Below are positions 6,412 through 13,392 of a stretch of DNA of 14,189 bases, piece by piece. Origin of the DNA: Bacilli bacterium (GTDB lineage Bacteria; Bacillota_I; Bacilli_A; RF39; UBA660). The notes beneath the pieces are model-generated. The model saw nothing but the letters and a program-made list of their open reading frames with translations. It did not search any database and was not told where the DNA came from. The stretch covers positions 1-14,189 of the forward strand of contig CAAFVA010000086.1 of the NCBI GenBank assembly GCA_900766325.1, read 5' to 3'. A program made the position numbers and the translations under genes. Each line of letters opens with the position of its first letter. Positions within the stretch are counted from its first letter, which is position 1.

Positions 6412-7423
6412 CTTTTTTATCTTCTTTTTTTAATATCCCGTGACTTTCACGAACTTTATCTTCGATCTCTTTCATTATATCTGGGTTATTTTTTAAAAAT
6501 GCTTTTGCGTTTTCTTTTCCTTGGCCTATTTTTTCGCCCTTATAGGCGTACCATGCACCACTTTTATCAACGATTCCTATTTCAGATGCCAAATCAAGTA
6601 CTTCGCCTTCCCTTGATACACCGTGACCATACATAATTTCTACGCTTGCGGTTTTAAAAGGCGGTGCAACCTTGTTCTTGACAACCTTAACGTTCGTTTT
6701 GTTACCTATTACGTTATCACCATTTTTAATTTGCTCCCCACGTCTTACGTCTAATCTTATCGTTGCATAAAACTTTAACGCACGTCCACCAGTTGTAGTT
6801 TCCGGATTACCAAATAATACTCCCACTTTTTCTCTTAACTGGTTAATAAAAATCGCGATCGTATTAGTTTTGCTAATAGTTCCTGACAACTTTCTTAAGG
6901 CCTGAGACATTAATCTCGCTTGTAATCCAACGTGAGAATCACCCATTTCACCTTCTATTTCAGCTTGTGGAACAAGTGCTGCAACCGAATCTATTACAAC
7001 AATGTTAATTGCTTCGCTCTTAACTAGTGCATCGCAAATTTCAAGTGCTTGTTCTCCCGTATCTGGTTGTGATAACAAAAGTTCGTTTATATCAACACCT
7101 AAATTTTTAGCATAAACAGGGTCTAACGCGTGTTCAGCATCAATAAACGCAGCCCTACCACCAGCTTTTTGAACTTCGGCAATCGCCTGAAGTGCAAACG
7201 TCGTTTTACCAGAAGATTCTGGTCCGTATATTTCGATTATTCTACCCTTAGGATAGCCTCCTACTCCTAGTGCAATATCAAGTGCAAGTGAACCACTAGA
7301 CACAACGTCTATCTCATTATGTTGCTCCTCACCAAGTTTCATTACCGAACCTTTTCCAAATTGTTTTTCTATATCCTGAAGAACCTGCTCTAAAGTCTTA
7401 TCTCCATTAGTTTTTTTTACCAT
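6401..7423 (-). CDS. recA: Recombinase RecA
   Basis: A 340-residue RecA, the ATP-dependent strand-exchange protein and SOS co-protease. Numbered from the preferred start: Walker A GPESSGKT (67-74), catalytic Glu97 in DAEHALDP, Walker B IVVIDSVAAL (141-150), the NQLREKVGVLFGNPETTTGG region covering loop 2 and the ATP sensor, and a short charged C-terminal tail (KKEDKKETK). A longer frame starts with TTG at 7435, but that codon overlaps the GGAGG Shine-Dalgarno. The ATG at 7423 lies 5 nt after GGAGG and gives the usual RecA N-terminus. It has its own promoter with an SOS box upstream and a terminator that overlaps the stop codon. pgsA lies upstream in the same orientation, as in Bacillus-type gene order, but without cinA between them. 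Confidence 0.98.
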   Translation of the reverse strand: MVKKTNGDKTLEQVLQDIEKQFGKGSVMKLGEEQHNEIDVVSSGSLALDIALGVGGYPKGRIIEIYGPESSGKTTFALQAIAEVQKAGGRAAFIDAEHALDPVYAKNLGVDINELLLSQPDTGEQALEICDALVKSEAINIVVIDSVAALVPQAEIEGEMGDSHVGLQARLMSQALRKLSGTISKTNTIAIFINQLREKVGVLFGNPETTTGGRALKFYATIRLDVRRGEQIKNGDNVIGNKTNVKVVKNKVAPPFKTASVEIMYGHGVSREGEVLDLASEIGIVDKSGAWYAYKGEKIGQGKENAKAFLKNNPDIMKEIEDKVRESHGILKKEDKKETK

Positions 7424-7451
7424 TATATCCTCCAATCATTAATACAAAACC

Positions 7452-7480
7452 ATTATAAATGATAAAAAAATAAAAATCAA
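7452..7480 (-). promoter_or_regulatory. recA promoter
   Basis: The minus strand has TTGATT (7480-7475), a 17-nt spacer and TATAAT (7457-7452). The expected start near 7446 leaves a short leader of about 23 nt to the ATG at 7423. Confidence 0.8.
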
Positions 7481-7489
7481 GTCTTTTTC

Positions 7490-7503
7490 CGAACAAACGT
7501 TTG
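7490..7503. promoter_or_regulatory. LexA/DinR SOS box of recA
   Basis: CGAACAAACGTTTG matches the Bacillus-type LexA box CGAACRNRYGTTYG at every position. It sits 9 nt upstream of the recA -35, so RecA is probably induced by DNA damage. No second match was found in the window. Confidence 0.8.
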
Positions 7504-7532
7504 AATATCGAAAAATTTTACGTACAAAAATT

Positions 7533-7562
7533 AAAACATCCTCTAACTAAAAAGGATGTTTT
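7533..7562 (-). terminator. Terminator after pgsA
   Basis: AAAACATCC and GGATGTTTT form a 9-bp stem with a 12-nt loop. The minus strand continues TTTTAATTTTT. It lies between the pgsA stop (7582) and the recA SOS box. Confidence 0.75.
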
Positions 7563-7581
7563 GTGTATTATTTAATACAAT

Positions 7582-8193
7582 TTATTTTTTTTCGGGCTTT
7601 GTTTCTTTAGCAGAAACTAAATCACGGTTCATAACATAATACTGAACTCCCGATATTACCGAAAATATCGTTGCTAAAACAAGTAAGAAATTAGCGATGT
7701 CCAAGTTAAATAACTCAAATGGCAAATTATAACATAAAGTAAGAACGATTCCTACCATTAAAAACGTTGTCTTAATCTTACCGGTCTTGATTGCTGCAAC
7801 TACTTTTCCTTTACTTCCTGCAATCATCTTTATCGTGTCAACAACCGTGTCTCTAAATATTATTATAACCGTAATTACCGGCGCTACAAAACCTTGTGCA
7901 CTTAGTATTATAAGCGTTGAATTAACAAGCATTTTATCCGCAATTGCATCAACCATTTTACCAAAGTCAGTAACCATGTTATACTTTCTTGCGATGTGAC
8001 CGTCCAAGAAGTCAGTTATTGATGCGATTGCAAAGATACCCGCCGCAATAAAATATTTAACATCGACCGTAATGGTACCTATTAAAATTTTAGGAAATTC
8101 TATGTTTACCATGTAAAACGGAAATAATAACAAGGTTATTAAAACCACCGTTAAAAATATTCTAACCATCGTTAGTTTGTTAGCTAAATTCAT
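7582..8193 (-). CDS. pgsA: CDP-diacylglycerol--glycerol-3-phosphate 3-phosphatidyltransferase PgsA
   Basis: A 203-residue integral membrane enzyme that joins CDP-diacylglycerol to glycerol-3-phosphate, the committed step to phosphatidylglycerol. The CDP-alcohol phosphotransferase signature D-x2-D-G-x2-A-R-x8-G-x3-D-x3-D is complete: D61, D64, G65, A68, R69, G78, D82, D86 (TDFLDGHIARK, GKMVDAIADK). The N-terminus LANKLTMVRI is typical of PgsA. Hydrophobic segments lie at about 10-28, 45-60, 88-113, 140-157 and 167-187. AGAGGTGG precedes the ATG. The gene starts 10 nt after the rodZ-like stop, so the two are cotranscribed, and a terminator follows. Closely related CDP-alcohol transferases such as cardiolipin synthase are the alternative, but the position before recA favours PgsA. 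Confidence 0.93.
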   Translation of the reverse strand: MNLANKLTMVRIFLTVVLITLLLFPFYMVNIEFPKILIGTITVDVKYFIAAGIFAIASITDFLDGHIARKYNMVTDFGKMVDAIADKMLVNSTLIILSAQGFVAPVITVIIIFRDTVVDTIKMIAGSKGKVVAAIKTGKIKTTFLMVGIVLTLCYNLPFELFNLDIANFLLVLATIFSVISGVQYYVMNRDLVSAKETKPEKK

Positions 8194-8203
8194 AATCCAC
8201 CTC

Positions 8204-8683
8204 TTAATTCTCTAAATATGTTACGTTGTTTTCTTGCTCTTCATCTGGATTTAAATATTCCGTAAAAACAATATAAAAAATTAAAAATAGCAAAAGTAAA
8301 ATAATTAAAGTGACGATAACAGGAATTATCTTAGAACCCTTTTTCTCTTCCATTGTATAAGGAGAAACAACCTTCTTTTCTAATTTTTTTTCTTTCTGTT
8401 TTTCCTTAGATGCTTTTTCAATCTCGGCTATTGGAATTTTAGATGTTTCCTCAAAGAAAAACTCGTTGAACTCATCCATTATTCGTTCCTCATCTAATCC
8501 CAAATACTTTGCATAATCCCTTATAAAGCATTTTAGATAAAAAACGTCTTTAAAAACCTTGAGATTACCCGATTCGATGTTTTCTATTTGAGATACTCTT
8601 AGGTTAAGATCCTCGGCAACTTCTTCTACACTTACTCCGTGTTCTTCCCTTGCCTTTCTTAACTCTTCACCAATTTCCTTCAA
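8204..8683 (-). CDS. RodZ-like helix-turn-helix membrane protein without an extracellular domain
   Basis: 159 residues from the preferred start. Residues about 1-75 are an N-terminal Xre-type helix-turn-helix of the RodZ/YmfM kind (IGEELRKAREEHGVSVEEVA, SQIENIESGNLKVF, RDYAKYLGLDEERI). A charged lysine/glutamate linker follows (85-116), then one transmembrane helix (about 119-140) and about 19 residues outside. RodZ links MreB filaments to the wall synthesis machinery. Here the C-terminal beta domain (DUF4115) is missing, so this is a short form. The longest frame begins with GTG at 8692, but AAGGAG (8697-8692) overlaps it; the TTG at 8683 lies 8 nt downstream and gives the standard MKEIGEELRKAR start. 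Position before pgsA matches Bacillus ymfM. It follows the RNase P RNA with no terminator in between. Confidence 0.85.
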   Translation of the reverse strand: MKEIGEELRKAREEHGVSVEEVAEDLNLRVSQIENIESGNLKVFKDVFYLKCFIRDYAKYLGLDEERIMDEFNEFFFEETSKIPIAEIEKASKEKQKEKKLEKKVVSPYTMEEKKGSKIIPVIVTLIILLLLFLIFYIVFTEYLNPDEEQENNVTYLEN

Positions 8684-8706
8684 AACGTTCACTCCTTCAT
8701 TATCAT

Positions 8707-9074
8707 AATAATTATTTTAATAAGCCACGTTCTGTACCAAAAAATTTGGTTCGCAAACATTTATCTATGCAACTTATGCATCTTTTGGTCCGTTCGTTTC
8801 CTTTCCAAAAGTTCCCCTACCAAATTTGGGTTTCTCACTCATGGGGTTTACCCGTTCCACTTTTTTCGTTTCCAAAAAAAATCGTCACTATGGCACTTTA
8901 TGCCTAACATAACCATATCAAAAAGACTGTAGGTTACTTCGGCGCCGTTAGGTTTTACCTACCGAAGGTTATTTTTTCCCTTCGCATGAACACTACGGTC
9001 GATCACAGAGCCGTGTGAGCGTGGACTTTCCTCTACTGATTAAAATCAGCAGCGTTTGCGTAAAAATAATTATT
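8707..9074 (-). ncRNA. rnpB: RNase P RNA, type B
   Basis: This is the ribozyme subunit of RNase P, which matures tRNA 5' ends. Read on the minus strand it contains the universal block GAGGAAAGTCC (9033-9023), GTAGTGTTCATGCGAAGGG, GTGCCATAGTGACGA, AGTGGAACGGGTAAACCCC, GAAACCCAAATTTGGTAGGGG and the 3' block ACAGAACGTGGCTTAT (8735-8720). P1 pairs AATAATTATTTTTA (9074-9061) with TAAAATAATTATT (8719-8707). P2 pairs CGCAAAC (9060-9054) with GTTTGCG (8758-8752). A P19-like hairpin at 8750-8736 and the overall Bacillus-like sequence indicate type B. The ends are inferred from P1. The 5' end overlaps the gpsB stop codon, and the 3' end is about 10 nt before the Shine-Dalgarno of the rodZ-like gene. 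gpsB-rnpB adjacency matches Bacillus. Confidence 0.95.
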
Positions 9075-9393
9075 CTTCTTTATCATATATGTATTTTTCC
9101 AGCTGTGATAAACGTCTTAATATATCCACGTTGGTAATTTCTTTTTCGCTTTTTTTGACAATGTCAATGTTAGCCTTTAAATTTCTAAGTTCATGCTTTA
9201 AACTTAGATTTTCGTTTGATAGTTCCTTATTTTCGTTTCTAAGTTCCTTTATTATGTTAACGAACTCAACATAATCCTTAATAATTTGGTCTAGGTACTT
9301 ATCAACTTCTTGAAGCCTATAACCTCTTGTATCAATCTTAAAATCCTTATCGAAAATATCTTGCGGCGTTAAAGCGATTCTTCCGTTAAACAT
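9070..9393 (-). CDS. gpsB: Cell-division regulator GpsB (DivIVA family)
   Basis: 107 residues. The N-terminal DivIVA/GpsB lipid-binding domain is clear: LTPQDIFDKDFKIDTRGYRLQEVDKYLD, with the Arg-Gly-Tyr turn at 23-25. A coiled coil follows (about 35-80, KELRNENKELSNENLSLKHE), and then a short C-terminal helical module containing NVDILRRLSQLEKYIY, as in GpsB and shorter than in full DivIVA. GpsB couples septal and lateral wall synthesis and binds the cytoplasmic tails of class A PBPs; the PBP1A gene lies nearby in this window. AGAGGTGG precedes the ATG, and a near-consensus promoter lies upstream. The stop codon forms part of the first helix of the RNase P RNA. Confidence 0.93.
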   Translation of the reverse strand: MFNGRIALTPQDIFDKDFKIDTRGYRLQEVDKYLDQIIKDYVEFVNIIKELRNENKELSNENLSLKHELRNLKANIDIVKKSEKEITNVDILRRLSQLEKYIYDKEE

Positions 9394-9416
9394 AATTTAC
9401 CACCTCTGTAATAATC

Positions 9417-9445
9417 ATTATCGCAATTTTTCTTGTGTTTGTCAA
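9417..9445 (-). promoter_or_regulatory. gpsB promoter
   Basis: The minus strand has a perfect TTGACA (9445-9440), a 17-nt spacer and GATAAT (9422-9417), leading to a leader of about 18-20 nt before the gpsB ATG. It may drive gpsB-rnpB-rodZ-like-pgsA as one transcript. Confidence 0.8.
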
Positions 9446-9472
9446 TTTACAAGTTAATTACATTTGTTAACA

Positions 9473-9748
9473 CTAACTTTTATCTTTTTTTCTTATTTTG
9501 CCAAAATATTTTACTAAATCGTATGATGATACGGAGAAGCTAAACGTTACAAAACCAACGAAAAAGCTTTCAAAACTTATTCCAAAAAAAACAAAGTTAA
9601 TGATAAGACTTGACAAAAGAAGAATCCAAACAATGTATTTGCTATTAACATGAAACGTCATTTTTATGGTGTTGCCCAAGATGTTCAAAACTATCCATAC
9701 ACAAAAAATATGTGGTAATAAATCATATAACACTTTTATATCTTCCAA
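9473..9748 (-). CDS. Holin-like small membrane protein
   Basis: 91 residues with three hydrophobic segments (about 11-27, 38-56, 59-77) and a basic tail KIRKKDKS. The layout and the text NSKYIVWILLLSSLIINFVF then FFVGFVTFSFSVSSYDLVK resemble small phage holins of the Hol44/Phage_holin_5 kind, where KFIPLIL is followed by a QGILVGAAAVFGNQL-type helix; this is recognition by pattern only. No endolysin or other phage gene is near, so it is an orphan, perhaps domesticated. The start is TTG at 9748, 6-7 nt after AGGTGA, and the stop codon of the 32-codon ORF upstream is inside that Shine-Dalgarno, implying translational coupling. Confidence 0.6.
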   Translation of the reverse strand: MEDIKVLYDLLPHIFCVWIVLNILGNTIKMTFHVNSKYIVWILLLSSLIINFVFFGISFESFFVGFVTFSFSVSSYDLVKYFGKIRKKDKS

Positions 9749-9758
9749 AATAAATCAC

Positions 9759-9857
9759 CTAATAAAACTTATTCATAACAATTAGGTTTTCTTCCAATTT
9801 CGTTACCTCTTGTAATATTTCGTCAAAGATAACAAACATAAAACTTTTATCAATCAT
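9759..9857 (-). CDS. 32-residue small ORF coupled to the holin-like gene
   Basis: This short frame runs from ATG (9857-9855) to TAG (9761-9759) and encodes 32 residues, beginning MIDKSFMFVIFDEILQE and ending VMNKFY. A strong Shine-Dalgarno GGGAGGG lies at the right distance, and the TAG stop overlaps the AGGTGA of the holin-like gene. That spacing is the main support for translation. The peptide is amphipathic and has no long membrane segment. Function unknown: a leader peptide controlling the holin-like gene, or a small regulator of it, are possibilities. Confidence 0.5.
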   Translation of the reverse strand: MIDKSFMFVIFDEILQEVTKLEENLIVMNKFY

Positions 9858-9954
9858 CCTTTACCCTCCCACTATAAAATATCACATAAAAAAAGATTGT
9901 TATTATTTTCGACAATTCTTTTCAAAATATATAACAAAAAGAATACTTTTGTAG

Positions 9955-9960
9955 TATAAT
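9955..9960 (+). promoter_or_regulatory. -10 element of recU-ponA
   Basis: A perfect TATAAT lies 4 nt before the first recU ATG (9965). The expected start point would be close to or inside that ATG, so either the mRNA is leaderless or translation begins at the ATG at 9977. The -35 region (about 9932-9937) is poor. The 107-nt divergent region also holds an imperfect inverted repeat (AAAAGATTGT ... ACAATTCTTTT, about 9892-9922). Confidence 0.5.
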
Positions 9961-9964
9961 TAAC

Positions 9965-10567
9965 ATGGTGAAGATAATGATCATAAATCATGCCAGGAAA
10001 GCTAGCGCGTGTTTAAATAAACGTAAAAGTAATTACGCTAATCGTGGTTTGGGACTTGAAAACGACATAAATTTAGCTAATGAATACTATAAAATTAATG
10101 ATGTGGCATACGTTTATAAAAAACCAACACCAATAAAGTTGGTTAACGTTGATTATAAATTAGGAAAAATAAAAGAAGCCTACTTTGACGTGCCATCAAC
10201 TACCGATTATAATGGTATATATAAAGGAAAATACCTTGATTTTGAAGCCAAAGAAACCAATTCAAAAACAGCTTTTTCCTTAGGTAACATACACAAACAC
10301 CAAATAGATCACTTAATAAACGTCAAAAGGCACGGTGCAATATCATTCATAATAGTTAGGTTTAAAGCATTAAACCAGACTTACTTGCTAAGCACCGATA
10401 AACTAGAACAATTTATTAAAAATTATGAAAGAAAGTCCATTCCGTTAAGTTTTTTCAAAAGTTATGGTAAAATAATTAAAATTAAGTATTGCCCGAGAAT
10501 AGACTATCTTGAAGTGATAAATAATTTATATTTTGGAGGTAATTATCATGATGAAGAAAAGAAATAA
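9965..10567 (+). CDS. recU: Holliday junction resolvase RecU
   Basis: A 200-residue RecU, the Bacillota resolvase that cuts four-way junctions and modulates RecA. Conserved features are NYANRGLGLENDINLANEYY, YKKPTPIKLV, and the nuclease core VPSTTDYNGIYKGKYLDFEAKET with Asp81, Glu94 and Lys96 as the metal-binding and catalytic set, then HKHQIDHL and IIVRF. Length is normal. Two starts are possible: ATG at 9965, very close to the -10 and with no Shine-Dalgarno, or ATG at 9977, preceded by GGTGA; I give the longer frame. The 3' end overlaps the ponA start by 20 nt, so recU and ponA are coupled, as in Bacillus subtilis. Confidence 0.95.
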   Translation: MVKIMIINHARKASACLNKRKSNYANRGLGLENDINLANEYYKINDVAYVYKKPTPIKLVNVDYKLGKIKEAYFDVPSTTDYNGIYKGKYLDFEAKETNSKTAFSLGNIHKHQIDHLINVKRHGAISFIIVRFKALNQTYLLSTDKLEQFIKNYERKSIPLSFFKSYGKIIKIKYCPRIDYLEVINNLYFGGNYHDEEKK

Positions 10568-13367
10568 AAAAAGTAACAACATATCTAAAAACATAAAAGC
10601 TAAAGCAAACGAAGTAAAAAATAAAGTTGTTAAGAAATCATCAAAAACAAAAACAAAAGCGCAAATGAGCAAACGAAAGAGAATAATTTTAAACGTTCTT
10701 TTAGTTATGGTTATTGCCTTTGTAGCAATAATAGTAACCTTCTTCTCTTACGTAATAATTAAAGCTCCTAAGTTTGACCCAAACAATCTTAAATTTACGC
10801 AAATGTCCGAAATATATGATTCTGATGGGAACTTAATCGTAAAGATGGGAAATGAAAACAGAACGGAAATAACCTATGATGATTTACCAGAAGTGCTAAT
10901 CGACGCAATCATTGCAACCGAAGACGCGAGATTTTTTCAGCACAACGGATTTGATTTAGCAAGGTTCGTAAAAGCCGGATTCGGGCAAGTTTTAGGTCAA
11001 GATTCCGGTGGTGCTTCTACCCTTACCATGCAAATCGTAAAGAATAACTATACTTCTACGGTTTCAACCGGATTTGAGGGTGTTGTAAGAAAATTTACTG
11101 ATATATACTTATCAATTTTCAAAGTTGAAAGAAAGTACACAAAAAAAGAAATTTTAGAGTTTTACGTAAACGATTCATATTTAGGAAACGGTGCGTACGG
11201 GGTGGAACAAGCATCACTTAATTATTTTGGAAAGTCCGTTAGTGAACTTAATTTAGCAGAGGCTTCTTTTATCGCTGGATTATTCCAATCGCCAACATAT
11301 TATAACCCATATAACTATCCAGAAAGAGCCGAAGAAAGAAGACAAACCGTTTTATATTTAATGCAAAGACATGGCTACATAACGGAAGAAGAAAGGCAAA
11401 TAGCTGAGGCCACTCCTATTACTTCACTTATTAAAACCGAACAAACCAATAATACGTATTCGGAATATCAAGGGTATATTGATACGGTGGTGGAAGAGCT
11501 AGAAGAAGAATACGGATTAAACCCATACACCACACCACTTAAAATATATACCACCATGAATAGAGAAAAACAAGATTTCGTAAATAAAGTAATGAATGGT
11601 GAAGCATGGACATGGGAAAACGATTTAGTACAAGCCGGTATCGTAATGACCGAGTCAGAAACCGGAGAGGTTATCGCCGTTGGGGCTGGTAGAAACAAAA
11701 GCACCGAACGTTCTTATAACTACGCAACGATGACAAATAAGCATATTGGTTCAACGGCTAAACCAATATTTGATTATGGTCCAGCAGTAGAATATTTAGG
11801 TTGGGGAACGGTAAATTACATAAAAGATGAACCATGGACCTACACCAATGGCCCATCCATGAGTAACTCAGATGGTGGATACCGTGGCGTTTTACCAATG
11901 TACCAAGCACTCGGATTATCTAGAAACGTTACGGCACTTAAAACATTTCAGCAAGTATCAAGTGAGGCTGGAAATGATAAAATTAAAGAATTTGTAACAA
12001 ATCTAGGAATTACCCCTGAGGTTTGTAACCCTGGATATGATTATGATAAAGACAACGATATATGTGTAAATCCAGATGATAAAAGTGATACTCATCAACC
12101 TAATAAAATCCACGAAGCACATAGTATTGGTTCATTTACCGGTGGTGATGGAGATGACGAATCAAGAACCAGCCCAATGACAATGGCTGGTGCATACCAA
12201 GCGTTTTCTAATGGTGGTTATTATATAAAACCGCACACCATAACAAAATTCGTTTATAAAGAAACTGATGAAGTAGTTGAGGCAAAATATGATAAAACAA
12301 AGGTGATGGAGGACTCTACTGCATACATAATTAATTACGCTTTAAGTTGGTCTGTTACTGATGGACTTGCAAGAAGCGCTGCAAACATAGGTGGTGTACA
12401 AGTAGCAGCGAAAACGGGTACTAGTAACTTTAGTGATGAAGACATAAAAAGATATGGCCTATCAAGAAGCGCAATAAACGATTTATGGGTATGTGGATAT
12501 ACTCCTACCTATACACTAACGTTCTGGTATGGGTATGACCGCGTATATAAAGAACATTATAGTACAACGGCAGATTGGACAACACGTGATCGGTTTTATC
12601 GTAACTTAGCGGAAAACTTATTTGATAAAGACGGTAGTACGTTTGAAGTACCATCAAGCATTGAAGCCGTTGAAGTGGTAAAAAACTCAATACCACTTAA
12701 ACTAGCGAGCGCAAGTACTCCTGATAGCATGAAAGTTACTGGTTACTTTAGAAAAGGTACCGCTCCTACTGAAACAACCGCAGAATACGATACTTTGCCT
12801 AGTGTAAGTGGCGTAACTAGTAGCGTATCAGGCAACACGGTTCATTTAAGTTGGAACGGATTAAGCGCCGAAGACATGCTTAGTCTTAACTCGGATGAAA
12901 GTTTTGGAATTTTAGGGTATGACATCTACGTAAAAAATGGTTCTAGCGGATCAGAAACTTACGTAGGAACAACAACGTCAGATTCTTATACGCACACAAC
13001 AAATTATTCTAATCCCGTATACGTTATATATACAGCGTATGCTAATTATAAAACCAATCGAAGTAAAGGGGTTGAACATAGCGTATCAATAAAAGCTGAC
13101 TTTGATGTTAGAGCAAGTAATGAAACCATTAACCAAGGTGAACGATTCATTGATAGTAGGCCTATAGTAGTATTATATAATTCCGTTGATGTAACACAAG
13201 AAAGCACCATAGAGCTTATTGATGGTGAGGTCAATACCGATACCCCTGGAAATTACACTTTAACATACCGTGTTACTTATCAAGGAAGTTCTACAACCAT
13301 TAAAAGAACGATAACCGTAAGGGAAAAAACAACAAGTTCTACAACCACAAGCTCAACGACACAGTAA
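10548..13367 (+). CDS. ponA: Class A penicillin-binding protein PBP1A
   Basis: 939 residues. A very basic cytoplasmic tail (1-45) precedes a transmembrane helix (about 46-70). The GT51 glycosyltransferase follows (about 85-260): catalytic Glu125 in ATEDARFFQHNGFD, GGASTLTMQIVKN, RKFTDIYLSIFKVERKYTKKEILEFYVN and GNGAYGVEQAS. The transpeptidase has Ser402 in STAK, SRN (458-460) and KTGT (622-625). Beyond it lie a fibronectin-III-like domain (about 750-850), an Ig-like bacterial domain (about 853-925) and a Ser/Thr-rich tail. It polymerises glycan chains and crosslinks peptidoglycan outside the membrane. The longest frame starts with TTG at 10533, but that codon runs into the GGAGGT Shine-Dalgarno; the ATG at 10548 is 7 nt after it and is preferred. 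An insert near 488-520 has two cysteines and an acidic motif. Confidence 0.96.
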   Translation: MMKKRNKKSNNISKNIKAKANEVKNKVVKKSSKTKTKAQMSKRKRIILNVLLVMVIAFVAIIVTFFSYVIIKAPKFDPNNLKFTQMSEIYDSDGNLIVKMGNENRTEITYDDLPEVLIDAIIATEDARFFQHNGFDLARFVKAGFGQVLGQDSGGASTLTMQIVKNNYTSTVSTGFEGVVRKFTDIYLSIFKVERKYTKKEILEFYVNDSYLGNGAYGVEQASLNYFGKSVSELNLAEASFIAGLFQSPTYYNPYNYPERAEERRQTVLYLMQRHGYITEEERQIAEATPITSLIKTEQTNNTYSEYQGYIDTVVEELEEEYGLNPYTTPLKIYTTMNREKQDFVNKVMNGEAWTWENDLVQAGIVMTESETGEVIAVGAGRNKSTERSYNYATMTNKHIGSTAKPIFDYGPAVEYLGWGTVNYIKDEPWTYTNGPSMSNSDGGYRGVLPMYQALGLSRNVTALKTFQQVSSEAGNDKIKEFVTNLGITPEVCNPGYDYDKDNDICVNPDDKSDTHQPNKIHEAHSIGSFTGGDGDDESRTSPMTMAGAYQAFSNGGYYIKPHTITKFVYKETDEVVEAKYDKTKVMEDSTAYIINYALSWSVTDGLARSAANIGGVQVAAKTGTSNFSDEDIKRYGLSRSAINDLWVCGYTPTYTLTFWYGYDRVYKEHYSTTADWTTRDRFYRNLAENLFDKDGSTFEVPSSIEAVEVVKNSIPLKLASASTPDSMKVTGYFRKGTAPTETTAEYDTLPSVSGVTSSVSGNTVHLSWNGLSAEDMLSLNSDESFGILGYDIYVKNGSSGSETYVGTTTSDSYTHTTNYSNPVYVIYTAYANYKTNRSKGVEHSVSIKADFDVRASNETINQGERFIDSRPIVVLYNSVDVTQESTIELIDGEVNTDTPGNYTLTYRVTYQGSSTTIKRTITVREKTTSSTTTSSTTQ

Positions 13368-13392
13368 AAGAAGAATCATTTGATTCTTCTTT
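13367..13392. terminator. Bidirectional terminator between ponA and dnaD
   Basis: A perfect 12-bp inverted repeat, AAAGAAGAATCA / TGATTCTTCTTT with a 2-nt centre, touches the stop codons of both convergent genes (TAA at 13365-13367 and at 13393-13391). Confidence 0.8.

Noticed and set aside
8650..8907. Open frame of 85 codons on the + strand
   Set aside because: It lies over the RNase P RNA and the start of the rodZ-like gene, has no ribosome binding site, and its length is explained by the structured RNA on the opposite strand.
11468..11704. Minus-strand open frame of 78 codons inside ponA
   Set aside because: It is antisense to the conserved PBP1A transpeptidase region and has a low-complexity serine run typical of a shadow frame.
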